Below, one piece after another: positions 21,095-30,448 of a stretch of 64,000 nt of DNA (within the stretch, counting starts at the first letter, position 1; every line of letters starts with the position of its first letter). The position numbers and the translations under genes are program-made. Origin of the DNA: an uncultured Pelagibacteraceae bacterium (GTDB lineage Bacteria; Pseudomonadota; Alphaproteobacteria; Pelagibacterales; Pelagibacteraceae); assembly GCA_902557385.1 (NCBI GenBank), contig CACDZF010000001.1, positions 124,001-188,000 of the forward strand. Reading direction: 5' to 3'. A model generated the notes under the pieces. It was not told where the DNA came from. It made no database searches and saw only the letters and a program-made list of their open reading frames with translations.

Positions 21095-23535
21095 GAAAGC
21101 TTAATATTTTTATCTTTTAAAGGTTTTAATTCTAAGTTTACAGGATATTTTTGTTTTTCGACTTCAATAAATAATTTTTTATTTTCGATTTCTTTTATTG
21201 AATTACCTGAATTAATATAGCCAAAAGACATATTTTTTTTATAATTAAAAGAGTAGTTCCCTGAAGTGGTTCTTCCAATTATTTTATCTTCTAAATAAAT
21301 AGGTTCGTCATGTAATAATAAAGGCTCTCCAGGTTTAGAATCTTTTAAAGAAAGCATAATAAATTGCTTTGTGGGTTTTTGATCCTTTATTTTTAATAAA
21401 GCGTCTTTTCCTATAAAATCTATGTTTTTCTTGTAGCTTATTGCAAAGTTTAATCCTGCTTGATATTGATTCTCTTCAGGGGAAATGTCATGACCCCAGT
21501 GTAAAAATCCACTCTCCATTCTCATTGTATCCATTGCATGCATTCCACAATTTGATATTTTATATTTTGATCCTTTTTCAATAATTAAGTTATAAACTTT
21601 TCTTGCATCATTAATTTTTATATAAAGTTCGTATCCTAACTCACCAACATAAGACAGTCTCTGTGTCCAAATTTTTATATTATCAATAGAAATATATTTT
21701 GAATGTGCAAATTTAAAATTTTCTTGTGAAAAATCATCCTCAGATAAATCCTGCATCAATAATCGGCTATTTGGACCAAATACACCTAGAACGCAATAAT
21801 CGTCTGTTACATCTGTTAAAACCAAATTGCTTGGTAAATATTTATTTATATGAAATTTATCTCTCTCTCTTGTTGCTGCAGAGCTTATAATTCTAAAGTA
21901 ATTTTTTTCTAAACACACAACAGTTAAATCAGTTTCTATACCTCCATCTGGATTAAGCATCTGTGTATAAGTACATTTTCCAATTTCATGTTTTATATTA
22001 GCTGTACAAAGTTTTTGTAACACTTCATGTGCATTTTCACCTTTTAATTCAAATTTTGAAAAAGGAGTTAAATCAAATAGTCCAATATTTTTTACTGTAT
22101 TTTTGGTTTCAAATTCTACTGATGGATACCAGTTTTGATAGTTATAACTATACTCGTACTCAGGTTTTTTTTCATTCTGTGCAAACCACATTGGTCTTTC
22201 GTATCCTCCAGATACACCAAAACATGCCCCTACTTTTGATAATTCTTCATGGTAAGGAGTGGTCATTACATTCCTAGATGTCTTATGTTGTTTAAACGGC
22301 CAGTGCATTCCATATAAATCTCCTAAAGTTTCTGTAATTCTATTTTTAATAAAACCTAGACTTGAGTGAAATTTCTGGAATCTCTTTATGTCATAATTAA
22401 AAATATCTTCATTGATATGGCCATTCATTAACCATTCTGCAGTAACCTTGCCTACTCCCCCTCCACTTCCAATTCCAATACTGTTTAACCCTGTGCAAAC
22501 AAAAAAATTTTTTACTTCTGGCACTTCACCAAGCAAAGTATTTGTATCTGGAGTAAAGGATTCTGGACCTGCAAAAAATTTTCTAATTCCTGCAGTTTCT
22601 AAGATAGGAAATCTTTTTACTGCAGCTTCTAAATAAGGTTCAAAATGTTCAAAATTTTCTGGAAACTCTCCAAATGAAAAATCCTCTGGAACTTTGTTTG
22701 TTTTTTGAAAAGCTGGAATAGATTTACCTTCAAATATTCCAACTAACAATTTTCCCGCATCTTCTTTTATGTATAAACTATTATCAAAATCTCTAATTGT
22801 TGGTAAAATTTTTGGAAGATTATCAATTGGTTCAGTAATAATATAAAAATGTTCTGCAGGATAAAGAGGTATGCTAACACCTGACTGTTCCCCAATTTGC
22901 CTTGACCACATTCCAGTAGCTAACACTATATACTCACATTCTATTTTCTGGCCATTAACTCTAACACCTGCAATTCTCCCGTTTTTAGTAAGTATTTTTT
23001 CAACAGGAGATTTTTCAAAAATTTTTGCCCCTTCTAATCTTGCTGCTTTGGCAAGCATATTTGTAACACCAACAGGATCTGCAGCTCCATCTCCTGGCAT
23101 TAAAATCCCTCCTAAGATATTTGTTTCATTAACTATAGGAAAATCTTTTTTAATTTGATTTTTTTCTAAAATTTTTACATTTACATCATAAAGTTGCGCG
23201 GTAGTTGCTTGTCTTTTTAACTCCTGCCATCTACCTGGGTTTTGTGCAATTGATAAAGCACCATTTAATTTTAAACCAGCAGAGTGATCAACTTTTTTTT
23301 CTAATTCTTTATATAAATCTAAAGTATATTTTCTAATTTTGGTGATTGCTGCTGAGGGACCTAGTTGACTCACTAAGCCTGCAGCATGCCATGTTGTTCC
23401 AGATGTAAGCTGGTCTCTCTCTAATAATACAACGTCTTTCCAGCCGAATTTAGCGATATGATAAGCACATGAACAACCTATAACTCCACCACCAATAACT
23501 ACTACTTTACAGCTCTGAGGAATATTTTTTTTCAT
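21091..23535 (-). CDS. Dimethylglycine/sarcosine dehydrogenase-like flavoprotein with GcvT domain
   Basis: An 814-residue protein. Residues ~8-380 form a DAO-type FAD domain (VVVIGGGVIGCSCAYHIAKF; the segment SGTTWHAAGL carries the His that holds FAD covalently in dimethylglycine dehydrogenase). Residues ~430-800 are the aminomethyltransferase (GcvT) domain that passes formaldehyde-level carbon to tetrahydrofolate (LFDLTPFSKFELKG, LGVFGPNSR, MDTMRMESGFLHWG). It probably demethylates dimethylglycine, sarcosine or a related methylamine. Last gene of a four-gene minus-strand set with aminotransferase, alanine dehydrogenase and SET protein. Exact substrate is not fixed. Confidence 0.88.
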   Translation of the reverse strand: MKKNIPQSCKVVVIGGGVIGCSCAYHIAKFGWKDVVLLERDQLTSGTTWHAAGLVSQLGPSAAITKIRKYTLDLYKELEKKVDHSAGLKLNGALSIAQNPGRWQELKRQATTAQLYDVNVKILEKNQIKKDFPIVNETNILGGILMPGDGAADPVGVTNMLAKAARLEGAKIFEKSPVEKILTKNGRIAGVRVNGQKIECEYIVLATGMWSRQIGEQSGVSIPLYPAEHFYIITEPIDNLPKILPTIRDFDNSLYIKEDAGKLLVGIFEGKSIPAFQKTNKVPEDFSFGEFPENFEHFEPYLEAAVKRFPILETAGIRKFFAGPESFTPDTNTLLGEVPEVKNFFVCTGLNSIGIGSGGGVGKVTAEWLMNGHINEDIFNYDIKRFQKFHSSLGFIKNRITETLGDLYGMHWPFKQHKTSRNVMTTPYHEELSKVGACFGVSGGYERPMWFAQNEKKPEYEYSYNYQNWYPSVEFETKNTVKNIGLFDLTPFSKFELKGENAHEVLQKLCTANIKHEIGKCTYTQMLNPDGGIETDLTVVCLEKNYFRIISSAATRERDKFHINKYLPSNLVLTDVTDDYCVLGVFGPNSRLLMQDLSEDDFSQENFKFAHSKYISIDNIKIWTQRLSYVGELGYELYIKINDARKVYNLIIEKGSKYKISNCGMHAMDTMRMESGFLHWGHDISPEENQYQAGLNFAISYKKNIDFIGKDALLKIKDQKPTKQFIMLSLKDSKPGEPLLLHDEPIYLEDKIIGRTTSGNYSFNYKKNMSFGYINSGNSIKEIENKKLFIEVEKQKYPVNLELKPLKDKNIKLS

Positions 23536-23561
23536 AAGCTTTATTAAGTCGGAAGCTATGC

Positions 23562-24002
23562 TTATAGCATTTGCAAACCAACACCAGTTTTTGGATAAGT
23601 ATAAAGATTGTAATTTGCTGTTAATTCTTCACCAGGTTTGATGTCTTGAATAGAAACCATAAACATGTACTTAGCATCACTTTTTTCATTTAAATTGTAA
23701 AACATATTTTCTCTATCATTTTTTCCATCTTTTAACTTTTTAGCATTTGCGTGTGGATTTACTTGATCCCCAAATTTTAATTTTGGTAATACATCAGAGA
23801 CCATTCTGATAACAGTAGGATTGTTTGAGTGATTATAAAATCCACCTAATGGTGTCCTAATGTATTTATTTTCAAATTGTTCATCTCTAATGTGTGTAAC
23901 GCCGATAAATGAACTTTTTTTGATATTAACTGTTGCAAACAAACCTAAACCTTCAATGGGTGAGTTTTTGATTGTTAATCCGTCTGGTAAAGGTCTATAC
24001 AT
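23562..24002 (-). CDS. SET-domain protein (putative lysine methyltransferase)
   Basis: A 146-residue single-domain SET protein. Conserved blocks: IEGLGLFATVNIKK (N-terminal SET start, normally GxGxF), GGFYNHSNNPTV (NHS/NHS-like SAM-binding pseudoknot motif) and IKPGEELTANYN at the end. The cysteine-rich post-SET zinc site is absent. SET proteins methylate protein lysines with SAM. Its ATG overlaps the alanine-dehydrogenase stop (ATAATG), so translation is coupled to that enzyme. A target among the co-encoded enzymes is possible but is inference. Confidence 0.82.
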   Translation of the reverse strand: MYRPLPDGLTIKNSPIEGLGLFATVNIKKSSFIGVTHIRDEQFENKYIRTPLGGFYNHSNNPTVIRMVSDVLPKLKFGDQVNPHANAKKLKDGKNDRENMFYNLNEKSDAKYMFMVSIQDIKPGEELTANYNLYTYPKTGVGLQML

Positions 24003-25117
24003 TATATTATTGCTTCGTTCGGTGATAAAAATTTATGTCCAAAAGTATCAGCAACTGCTTTATAAGTCACGCTTCCTTTGTGGACATTTAGTCCTGCAAG
24101 AAAATTAGGATCATCTTTAAGAGCTTTTTGATAACCATCTTTTGCAAGTTTAGATAAAAATGGCAATGTTGCTTTATTAAGTGCTAGAGTTGAAGTTCTT
24201 GGAACTCCACCAGGCATATTGGCAACACAATAATGGACTATATCATCAACAATATAAGTTGGTTCTGCATGAGTTGTTGGTTTGCTAGTTTCAACGCATC
24301 CTCCTTGGTCAATAGCTACATCAACAATTACTGATCCACGTTTCATACCCTTTAACATTTTTTTAGTTACTAACTTTGGTGCTTCTGCCCCAGGAATTAA
24401 AACACCCCCAACTAACAAATCACATTCAGAGATTAGTTTTTCTAAATCAACCTTATCACTATGTTGTGGAATAATTTTATTACCAAACATCTCAGTCAAT
24501 TGTTTAAGTCTTGCTTCGGATTTATCAACTACATGTACTTTAGCTTGTAAACCAGTAGCAATAATTGCTGCATTTTCCCCAACAACACCGCCACCTAATA
24601 TTACAACATTACCTGGTTTAACGCCTGGTGCTCCACCTAACAATAAACCTCTTCCTTTTTGATTTTTTTCCAAACAATGAGCGCCTGCTTGGACTGACAT
24701 TCTTCCAGCTACTGCACTCATTGGAGCTAACAAAGGAAGTCTACCATTGTTATCAGTAACAGTTTCATAAGCTATACAAATACTTTTTGAATTAATTAAA
24801 CCTTGAGTAAGTTCTTTAGCAGCAGCCAAATGAAGATAGGTAAAAACAATTTGGTTTTCCCTTATCATTTCTACTTCATTTGATAGAGGTTCTTTTACTT
24901 TGACAATAATTTCAGCATCGTTAAAAATATCCTCTGCTTTATCAATAATTTTTGCTCCAGCTTTTTCATACTGTTCATTATCAAATCCGGCTTCAAAACC
25001 ACTGTTATTTTCAACTAGCACCTCATTGTCATTTGAGGTTAAAATTTTAACACTCTCAGGTGTTAAGCCAATTCTATGTTCTTGTGGTTTTATTTCTTTT
25101 GGAACGCCAATTTTCAT
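24002..25117 (-). CDS. ald: Alanine dehydrogenase
   Basis: A 371-residue NAD-dependent enzyme interconverting alanine and pyruvate plus ammonia. Opening MKIGVPKEIKPQEHRIGLTP, then YLHLAAAKELT with the catalytic His, and NAD site VVILGGGVVGENAA near residue 172. Follows the aminotransferase by 27 bases. In taurine users, an omega-aminotransferase hands the amino group to pyruvate and Ald regenerates pyruvate, releasing ammonium; the divergent tauABC genes fit that scheme. Confidence 0.95.
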   Translation of the reverse strand: MKIGVPKEIKPQEHRIGLTPESVKILTSNDNEVLVENNSGFEAGFDNEQYEKAGAKIIDKAEDIFNDAEIIVKVKEPLSNEVEMIRENQIVFTYLHLAAAKELTQGLINSKSICIAYETVTDNNGRLPLLAPMSAVAGRMSVQAGAHCLEKNQKGRGLLLGGAPGVKPGNVVILGGGVVGENAAIIATGLQAKVHVVDKSEARLKQLTEMFGNKIIPQHSDKVDLEKLISECDLLVGGVLIPGAEAPKLVTKKMLKGMKRGSVIVDVAIDQGGCVETSKPTTHAEPTYIVDDIVHYCVANMPGGVPRTSTLALNKATLPFLSKLAKDGYQKALKDDPNFLAGLNVHKGSVTYKAVADTFGHKFLSPNEAII

Positions 25118-25144
25118 AATCTTTTACCCTCTTATGAATGAAAA

Positions 25145-26491
25145 TTAATTTTTTTTACTTTTTGCGTAATTATTAATTCCTGTTCTCAGTTTTTCTATTA
25201 TTTCATCTATATGTTTTTTTTCAGAAATAAACATTGGTGCTATAATCAGACAGTCTCCTGTTGCTTTAAAGTTTACTCCAGCTTCGTAGCAATGTTTAAA
25301 GCAAGTAAATCCAGCAACACCAGGTTTTTTATCCATTTTCATATCTACTCCACCCATCATTCCATAGCCTCTAATATTATCAACTACATCAATATCTTTT
25401 AATGAAAATAGAGCTTCCTGAAAATAAGGAGCCATTTCTTTTGATCTATTAAAAATATCTTCTTTTTCAAAAATATCCTGAACTGCTAATGCTGCTGCAA
25501 CAGAAACTGGAATTCCTGAATAAGTATATCCATGAAACAATTCTATAGTTCCTTTTGGTGAACCTTCCATAATTGAGTCATAAATTTCTTCCTTACATGC
25601 AACAACGCCCATTGGAACAATTCCATTAGTTGTAGCTTTTGCCATTGTCATCAAATCAGGAGTTACTCCAAATTCTTGTGCACCGAACGCAGAACCCATT
25701 CTTCCCCAGCCAGTAATTACTTCGTCAAAAATTAAAAGTATTCCGTGCTTATCGCAGATTTCTCTTAGTCTTTGCAAATATCCTTTTGGAGGGACAAGTG
25801 TTCCTGTTGAACCAGCGACTGGTTCGACAATACATGCAGCTATATTTTCTGCACCAAAATTTGTACAAATTCTCTCTAAATCATCTGCTAATTCAACACC
25901 GGTTTCTGGTTGACCAGAAACAAATTTATGTTCTGGTAAATGAGTATGTCTCATGTGAACAACGCCGGGCATCAATACACTTGCAAAGGTTTTTACATTA
26001 TTAATCATGCCACCTACTGAAGTAGCACCAATATTCATTCCGTGATAAGCTCGCTCTCTTCCAACAAATCTAAATCTTTGTCCTTCTCCTCGTGACTTAT
26101 GATAAGCTATCGCAATTTTTATCGCTGTCTCAACAGCAGTAGAGCCACAAATTGTGTAAAATATTCTATTCAAATTTCCTGGTGTATGTTTTGAAATTTT
26201 TGTTGCTAATTCAAATGAACCTCCGAAACCTTGTTGAAAAGGTTGACAATAATCTAGAGTTTCTAATTGTTTGGTTATTGCATTTATTATTTCTTTTCTT
26301 CCGTGTCCTAATGGATTACAAAATAAACCAGAGCTTGCGTCTATCATTTTTTTACCTTCATGATTTGTTAAATAACAACCTTTGGCTTCAGTTATCATTC
26401 TTGGCTTTTCCTTAAAATCCTTATTAGAAGTAAAAGGCATCCAATGCTCATTCAGAGAATTTGGCATTTTAAATTTATTTTCTGAGCTCAT
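25145..26491 (-). CDS. Class III omega-amino-acid:pyruvate aminotransferase (taurine/beta-alanine type)
   Basis: A 448-residue PLP enzyme. Marks: WMPFTSNKDFK near the N-terminus, DASSGLFCNPLGHGR, FDEVITGWGRMG with the PLP-binding Asp and MAKATTNGIVPMG with the Schiff-base Lys. The opening is typical of beta-alanine/taurine:pyruvate transaminases. Placed head to head with tauABC and followed by ald, it most likely transaminates taurine to sulfoacetaldehyde (Tpa role); beta-alanine or hypotaurine are alternatives. Xsc is not in the window. Confidence 0.85.
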   Translation of the reverse strand: MSSENKFKMPNSLNEHWMPFTSNKDFKEKPRMITEAKGCYLTNHEGKKMIDASSGLFCNPLGHGRKEIINAITKQLETLDYCQPFQQGFGGSFELATKISKHTPGNLNRIFYTICGSTAVETAIKIAIAYHKSRGEGQRFRFVGRERAYHGMNIGATSVGGMINNVKTFASVLMPGVVHMRHTHLPEHKFVSGQPETGVELADDLERICTNFGAENIAACIVEPVAGSTGTLVPPKGYLQRLREICDKHGILLIFDEVITGWGRMGSAFGAQEFGVTPDLMTMAKATTNGIVPMGVVACKEEIYDSIMEGSPKGTIELFHGYTYSGIPVSVAAALAVQDIFEKEDIFNRSKEMAPYFQEALFSLKDIDVVDNIRGYGMMGGVDMKMDKKPGVAGFTCFKHCYEAGVNFKATGDCLIIAPMFISEKKHIDEIIEKLRTGINNYAKSKKN

Positions 26492-26524
26492 AATTTTTTA
26501 AAAAATAGTTAAGTTATTTATTTA

Positions 26525-26573
26525 GACCAAAAAAAATTTTTTAACTAGAAGATAATTTATCAATAATTTGGTC
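26525..26573. promoter_or_regulatory. Possible operator pair in the tau divergent region
   Basis: GACCAAA (26525-26531) and TTTGGTC (26567-26573) form a 7-bp inverted pair with centres 42 bp apart (four helical turns), in the ~200-bp region between the divergent aminotransferase and tauA genes. A looped or dimer-of-dimers repressor site is conceivable. The rest of this region shows no RNA gene or further structure that I can support. Confidence 0.3.
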
Positions 26574-26688
26574 TTAGTTATTAGCAAATACAATTTGAAG
26601 TTGTGCTCAAAATAATGAATAAGGTCATTTACATCCATTAAAAATTCAAATTAAATGCTTATTTTATTAATTAATAAAAGGGGAATAA

Positions 26689-27630
26689 ATGAAAAAAATA
26701 ATAAGTTTTGTTCTAGGATGTCTTGTTGCTCTTAACTTAAGTATTTCAGTTGCTAATGCAGCTGCGAATGAAGTTAGGGTTGCATTCTTCTTAGAATGGC
26801 CAACTCCTAACCAAGAAGATAAAGTTAAAGGATTGTACGAAAAAGCATTAGGAGTTCCAGTTAAATGGACAAACTTCACTAATGGTGGAGCAATGACTGA
26901 TGCTATGTTAGCAGGAGATATTGATATTTCTTACTCACAAGGATTAGTACCATTTATTAATGCTGTAAAATCCAAAGCACCAATCAAACTTGTAGATATT
27001 GCTATGGAGTACGGTATGGGAGGAACTACTTGTGTTACTTCTAACGCTTCAGGAATCACAAAAGCTAACGGTTCTGAATTAGAAGGTAAAAAAGTTGCTG
27101 TTCCACTAGGAACAATGGCTGAGTACGTTTTTGATGAAAGTATGAAAGTTGTTGGAGCTGACAGAAATAAAATGGACGTTATTCAAATGGATCCTGAAGA
27201 AGGAGCTGCTGCATTAGTTAGCGGTGATGTTGTAATGGCATGTTTATTTGGTGGTAATTCTATCAAAGCTGCAACTGCTGTTGGATCTAGATTGCTTACA
27301 GTTCAAGAAGCTAGAGACGCAGGTATCTTAGGTATAGATATTACTTCAGTAACTACAAAGTTTATGAAAGAAAATCCAGGAATGTTAAGAACTTTCATAG
27401 AAGTAACTCATGAAGCAAATGCTAGATATGCATCAGGTAAATCTGACTTAAATGTTATAGCTAAAGATGCTGAGATGAAGTTAGCAGATATGAAAGAAAC
27501 TATTGGTGGATTTAAATTTCTAACTCCAGCAGAAACTAAACAATCTATGGAGAGTGGTAATCTTAAGGGATTCCTAGATGGAATGGGAACACCAAAAGGA
27601 AATGTAGACACTAGTTTCTTACCTCTATAA
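26689..27630 (+). CDS. tauA: Taurine-type ABC transporter periplasmic binding protein
   Basis: A 313-residue substrate-binding protein with signal peptide (MKKIISFVLGCLVALNLSIS, cleavage near ANAA). TauA/SsuA-like features: VRVAFFLEWPTPNQ, SYSQGLVPFINAVK and GKKVAVPLGTMAEYVF (lobe hinge). A GGGGA ribosome-binding site precedes the ATG. The codon use (more GGA, GCT, CCA) and a strong terminator downstream fit the high expression usual for SAR11 binding proteins. Taurine is the most likely ligand from context with the aminotransferase and Ald. Confidence 0.9.
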   Translation: MKKIISFVLGCLVALNLSISVANAAANEVRVAFFLEWPTPNQEDKVKGLYEKALGVPVKWTNFTNGGAMTDAMLAGDIDISYSQGLVPFINAVKSKAPIKLVDIAMEYGMGGTTCVTSNASGITKANGSELEGKKVAVPLGTMAEYVFDESMKVVGADRNKMDVIQMDPEEGAAALVSGDVVMACLFGGNSIKAATAVGSRLLTVQEARDAGILGIDITSVTTKFMKENPGMLRTFIEVTHEANARYASGKSDLNVIAKDAEMKLADMKETIGGFKFLTPAETKQSMESGNLKGFLDGMGTPKGNVDTSFLPL

Positions 27631-27653
27631 TTAAATAGAGAAAGAAAAATTTA

Positions 27654-27691
27654 ATAGGCGCCAATTTTTTGAATTGGTGCCTATTTTTTTT
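27654..27691 (+). terminator. Rho-independent terminator/attenuator between tauA and tauB
   Basis: 13-bp stem (ATAGGCGCCAATT / AATTGGTGCCTAT, one G-U pair), 5-base loop, followed by eight T. It lies 24 bases after tauA and 27 before tauB. Read-through would set a high binding-protein to permease ratio. Confidence 0.85.
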
Positions 27692-27718
27692 ATTAGAATT
27701 TTAATATAAAGTTATTTT

Positions 27719-28516
27719 ATGAGTGATTTAGTTTCTCAAAATCTAAATATGATTTTTAAATCTCCAAAAGGAGAAACTGTTCATGCTTTAAAAGATTTAA
27801 ATTTTACAATTAAAAAAGGTGAACTTTTAACAGTATTAGGTCCCTCTGGCTGTGGAAAAACTACATTATTAAATATTGCAGCTGGTTTTATCAGGCCAAC
27901 ATCTGGAACTATAACTTTAGGTAATAATGAAATTAATGGGCCAGGAGTCGATAGAGGTATGGTCTTTCAACAAGGAGCCCTATTCGAATGGTTAACGGTT
28001 TCTGAAAATGTAAATTTTGGGCTTAGGATGAAAAAAGAAAATTCTGAAACTACGGCAAAAAAAGTTGAAGAATGGTTGGATATAGTTGGGTTAAAAGGTT
28101 TCGGAAATACACCAACTTATCAGTTATCTGGTGGTATGCAGCAAAGAGTTGCTCTTGCAAGATGTTTAATAAATGATCCAGACTTAATTCTTATGGATGA
28201 ACCTTTGGGCGCACTAGATGCATTAACAAGAGAAAAGATGCAGTCTCTAGTTTTAAAAATTTGGAAGGAGACAGGAAAAACAATTATTTTAATTACTCAC
28301 TCAGTAGAAGAAGCTTTGCTACTTGGTGAAAGACTTTATGTTATGGCGCCGAGACCAGGTAGAATACATAAAGAATATAATCTTCCTTTTGCAGAAATGG
28401 GTTTAAAAGAAGATTTAAGAGAAATTAAAAAGAACAAAGAATTTTCATCAAAAAGAGAAGAAATATTATCCATGATCTGGAACATGGAAGAAGAAATTAT
28501 GGGGAAAGAGAATTAA
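27719..28516 (+). CDS. tauB: Taurine-type ABC transporter ATP-binding protein
   Basis: A 265-residue ABC ATPase. Walker A GPSGCGKTT (41-49), Q-loop VFQQGALFEW, signature LSGGMQQRVALARC, Walker B LILMDEPLGALD and the H-loop LITHSVEEALLL are intact. It energises import through the adjacent permease, whose gene starts at the very next base. Closest groups are TauB/SsuB of taurine and sulfonate importers. Confidence 0.93.
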   Translation: MSDLVSQNLNMIFKSPKGETVHALKDLNFTIKKGELLTVLGPSGCGKTTLLNIAAGFIRPTSGTITLGNNEINGPGVDRGMVFQQGALFEWLTVSENVNFGLRMKKENSETTAKKVEEWLDIVGLKGFGNTPTYQLSGGMQQRVALARCLINDPDLILMDEPLGALDALTREKMQSLVLKIWKETGKTIILITHSVEEALLLGERLYVMAPRPGRIHKEYNLPFAEMGLKEDLREIKKNKEFSSKREEILSMIWNMEEEIMGKEN

Positions 28517-30442
28517 ATGATTACCCAAATCATAACAATATTAATCCTTGTATCAATTGTTGGATGTATTCTTTACGGAAGAAGATTAATAAGAACAGAA
28601 AAAGTTGATGCAGTTTTTGGTAACCCAGAAAGAGCTAAAGGAGGAACACACTGGGTAATTGTCGGGAGTAGTGCACTATTGTTAATTTGGTTATATTACT
28701 CTTGGGATATTGCTAAAGGATTTTATCCTAAATCAGCTAATGAATTGTGCCAGGTTGCTAAAGTAAATGATTCACTATTGGGATTAAAATATCAATTTCC
28801 AATCGAAGAAAGAGAATTTAAAAGTACATCAATAATAAAAATCGAAAATAAAAACCTTAATAAAATCACTAACGAAATTCAAAATTCTCAAGATTTAAAT
28901 ATTCAACAAAAAACAACTTTAGTTGGATTTATTAATAAAACCACTCAGTTAATTCCTCTGCTAACAAACGATAATTTAATGGAAATGGATACAAAAATTA
29001 AAATTAAAGAAATGACTGACGAGTTAAAATTATTAAGCTCAAATTTTAAAAAGAAAGATTATCCATTTGAAACCGAAGCTGAAAAAAATGAACGGCAAAA
29101 AGCTATATCAGAACAAGGCAAATGGGGTATTATAAAAGTGCAAGCAGGAACTGGATCCATAGAAAATACTTTAGAAGTTCCATTGGTACCTGCTACTGAT
29201 AAAGGTTTAAAATTTCATGCAGCTGCAGAAGAGCTTAGTGTAATTAATGATAAATTTTTTAAGTTAAGAAATCATAATTCACAATTCAAAAATTTAATTA
29301 AAGAAATAAAAGAAGAGATAAAAACATACAGAAAAAGCTTAGATGATACAGAAGAAATAGCATCAACTTATGCAAAAGATATTGTTAAAATTGCAAGAAG
29401 AATTGAGTATGCTAGCATCTACCCACCAAATGCTCTTAATGAGATGCAAAGTGCAATCATTGAATTTGATAATCTTCAAAAATCTGAGCAAGGTGGCTTG
29501 AGATTAGTAGACATACTTTTATTTCCCGCAGGAACAATCATTGCAAGCGGACCTAGTTGCTCTGAACAGGGTTCTGGAAGATGGTTGCCAAAACCATCTG
29601 ACACATTAAATAAATTTATATTAATGTCAAAACCTAGCGTTGGTTACAAAAATATTCCTCTGCTTTGGATTGATATGATGGATGTAAGTAAAATAATTGG
29701 ATTTATTTTACCTGATTGGATAGCTGACATTCTACCTGGAGAATACCCTATACATACTAATGAAGGTGTAGTTAAACAAAATTTCAAAGGAAAGGTTCTT
29801 AAAGTTGTAACAGGTGACTTCAAATTATTTAAGGTTCCAGTTCCCTATGGGCATATTTGGGACTCATTTTTAAGAGTATTTTTAGGATTAGTTTTTGGAA
29901 TTTTAATTGGAGTTCCATTAGGATTATTTATGGGTTTAAATAGATTTGCGAAAGGTTTCTTTGACCCTTTAATTGAACTTTATAGACCTGTACCCCCTCT
30001 AGCGTGGGCTCCTCTAATTATTTCAGTTTTAGGAATTGATAATACTGGAAAAATATTCTTATTATTTATGGTATCCTTATCAATAATGATCATCTCAGCA
30101 AGGGCTGGGGCATCAGGTACTCAGTTATCAAAAATTCATGCGGCTCATTCTTTAGGGGCTTCTAAGAAACAAATTTTAAGATATGTAATTTTTCCTAACT
30201 CCTTACCTGAAATCCTAACAGGAATAAGAGTTGCTGTTGGAATGTGTTGGGGAACATTAGTTGCTGCAGAATTTTTAGCTGGAACAACTGGTATTGGTTT
30301 TGTTGAAAATGTTGCAAAAAAATATTTTCAATATGAAGTTATTTGGATAACTATATTTATAATGGGTATGCTGGGACTTTTATTTGATGTTACACTTAGA
30401 AAAATAATAGATAAAACTATACCTTGGCGAGGAAAAGGATAA
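28517..30442 (+). CDS. tauC: Taurine-type ABC permease with large N-terminal extension
   Basis: A 641-residue membrane protein, against ~270-280 for ordinary TauC. Residues ~440-640 are a canonical permease (SFLRVFLGLVFGILIG, EAA loop HAAHSLGASKKQ, MCWGTLVAAEFLAG). The first ~70 residues add two membrane helices (IITILILVSIVGCILYG and WVIVGSSALLLIWLYYSW), followed by ~330 residues that are largely charged and helical, probably coiled coil, and periplasmic by topology. The segment might capture or hand over the binding protein; that is inference. It abuts tauB with no gap. Confidence 0.85.
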   Translation: MITQIITILILVSIVGCILYGRRLIRTEKVDAVFGNPERAKGGTHWVIVGSSALLLIWLYYSWDIAKGFYPKSANELCQVAKVNDSLLGLKYQFPIEEREFKSTSIIKIENKNLNKITNEIQNSQDLNIQQKTTLVGFINKTTQLIPLLTNDNLMEMDTKIKIKEMTDELKLLSSNFKKKDYPFETEAEKNERQKAISEQGKWGIIKVQAGTGSIENTLEVPLVPATDKGLKFHAAAEELSVINDKFFKLRNHNSQFKNLIKEIKEEIKTYRKSLDDTEEIASTYAKDIVKIARRIEYASIYPPNALNEMQSAIIEFDNLQKSEQGGLRLVDILLFPAGTIIASGPSCSEQGSGRWLPKPSDTLNKFILMSKPSVGYKNIPLLWIDMMDVSKIIGFILPDWIADILPGEYPIHTNEGVVKQNFKGKVLKVVTGDFKLFKVPVPYGHIWDSFLRVFLGLVFGILIGVPLGLFMGLNRFAKGFFDPLIELYRPVPPLAWAPLIISVLGIDNTGKIFLLFMVSLSIMIISARAGASGTQLSKIHAAHSLGASKKQILRYVIFPNSLPEILTGIRVAVGMCWGTLVAAEFLAGTTGIGFVENVAKKYFQYEVIWITIFIMGMLGLLFDVTLRKIIDKTIPWRGKG

Positions 30443-30448
30443 AAATGA

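Noticed and set aside
22029-23158. Several plus-strand frames inside the dimethylglycine-dehydrogenase-like gene
   Set aside because: They are mirror frames of a long gene with unambiguous FAD and GcvT motifs.
26492-26688. Riboswitch or small RNA in the tau divergent region
   Set aside because: Only a weak inverted pair is visible; no conserved riboswitch-type core or strong hairpin was recognised.
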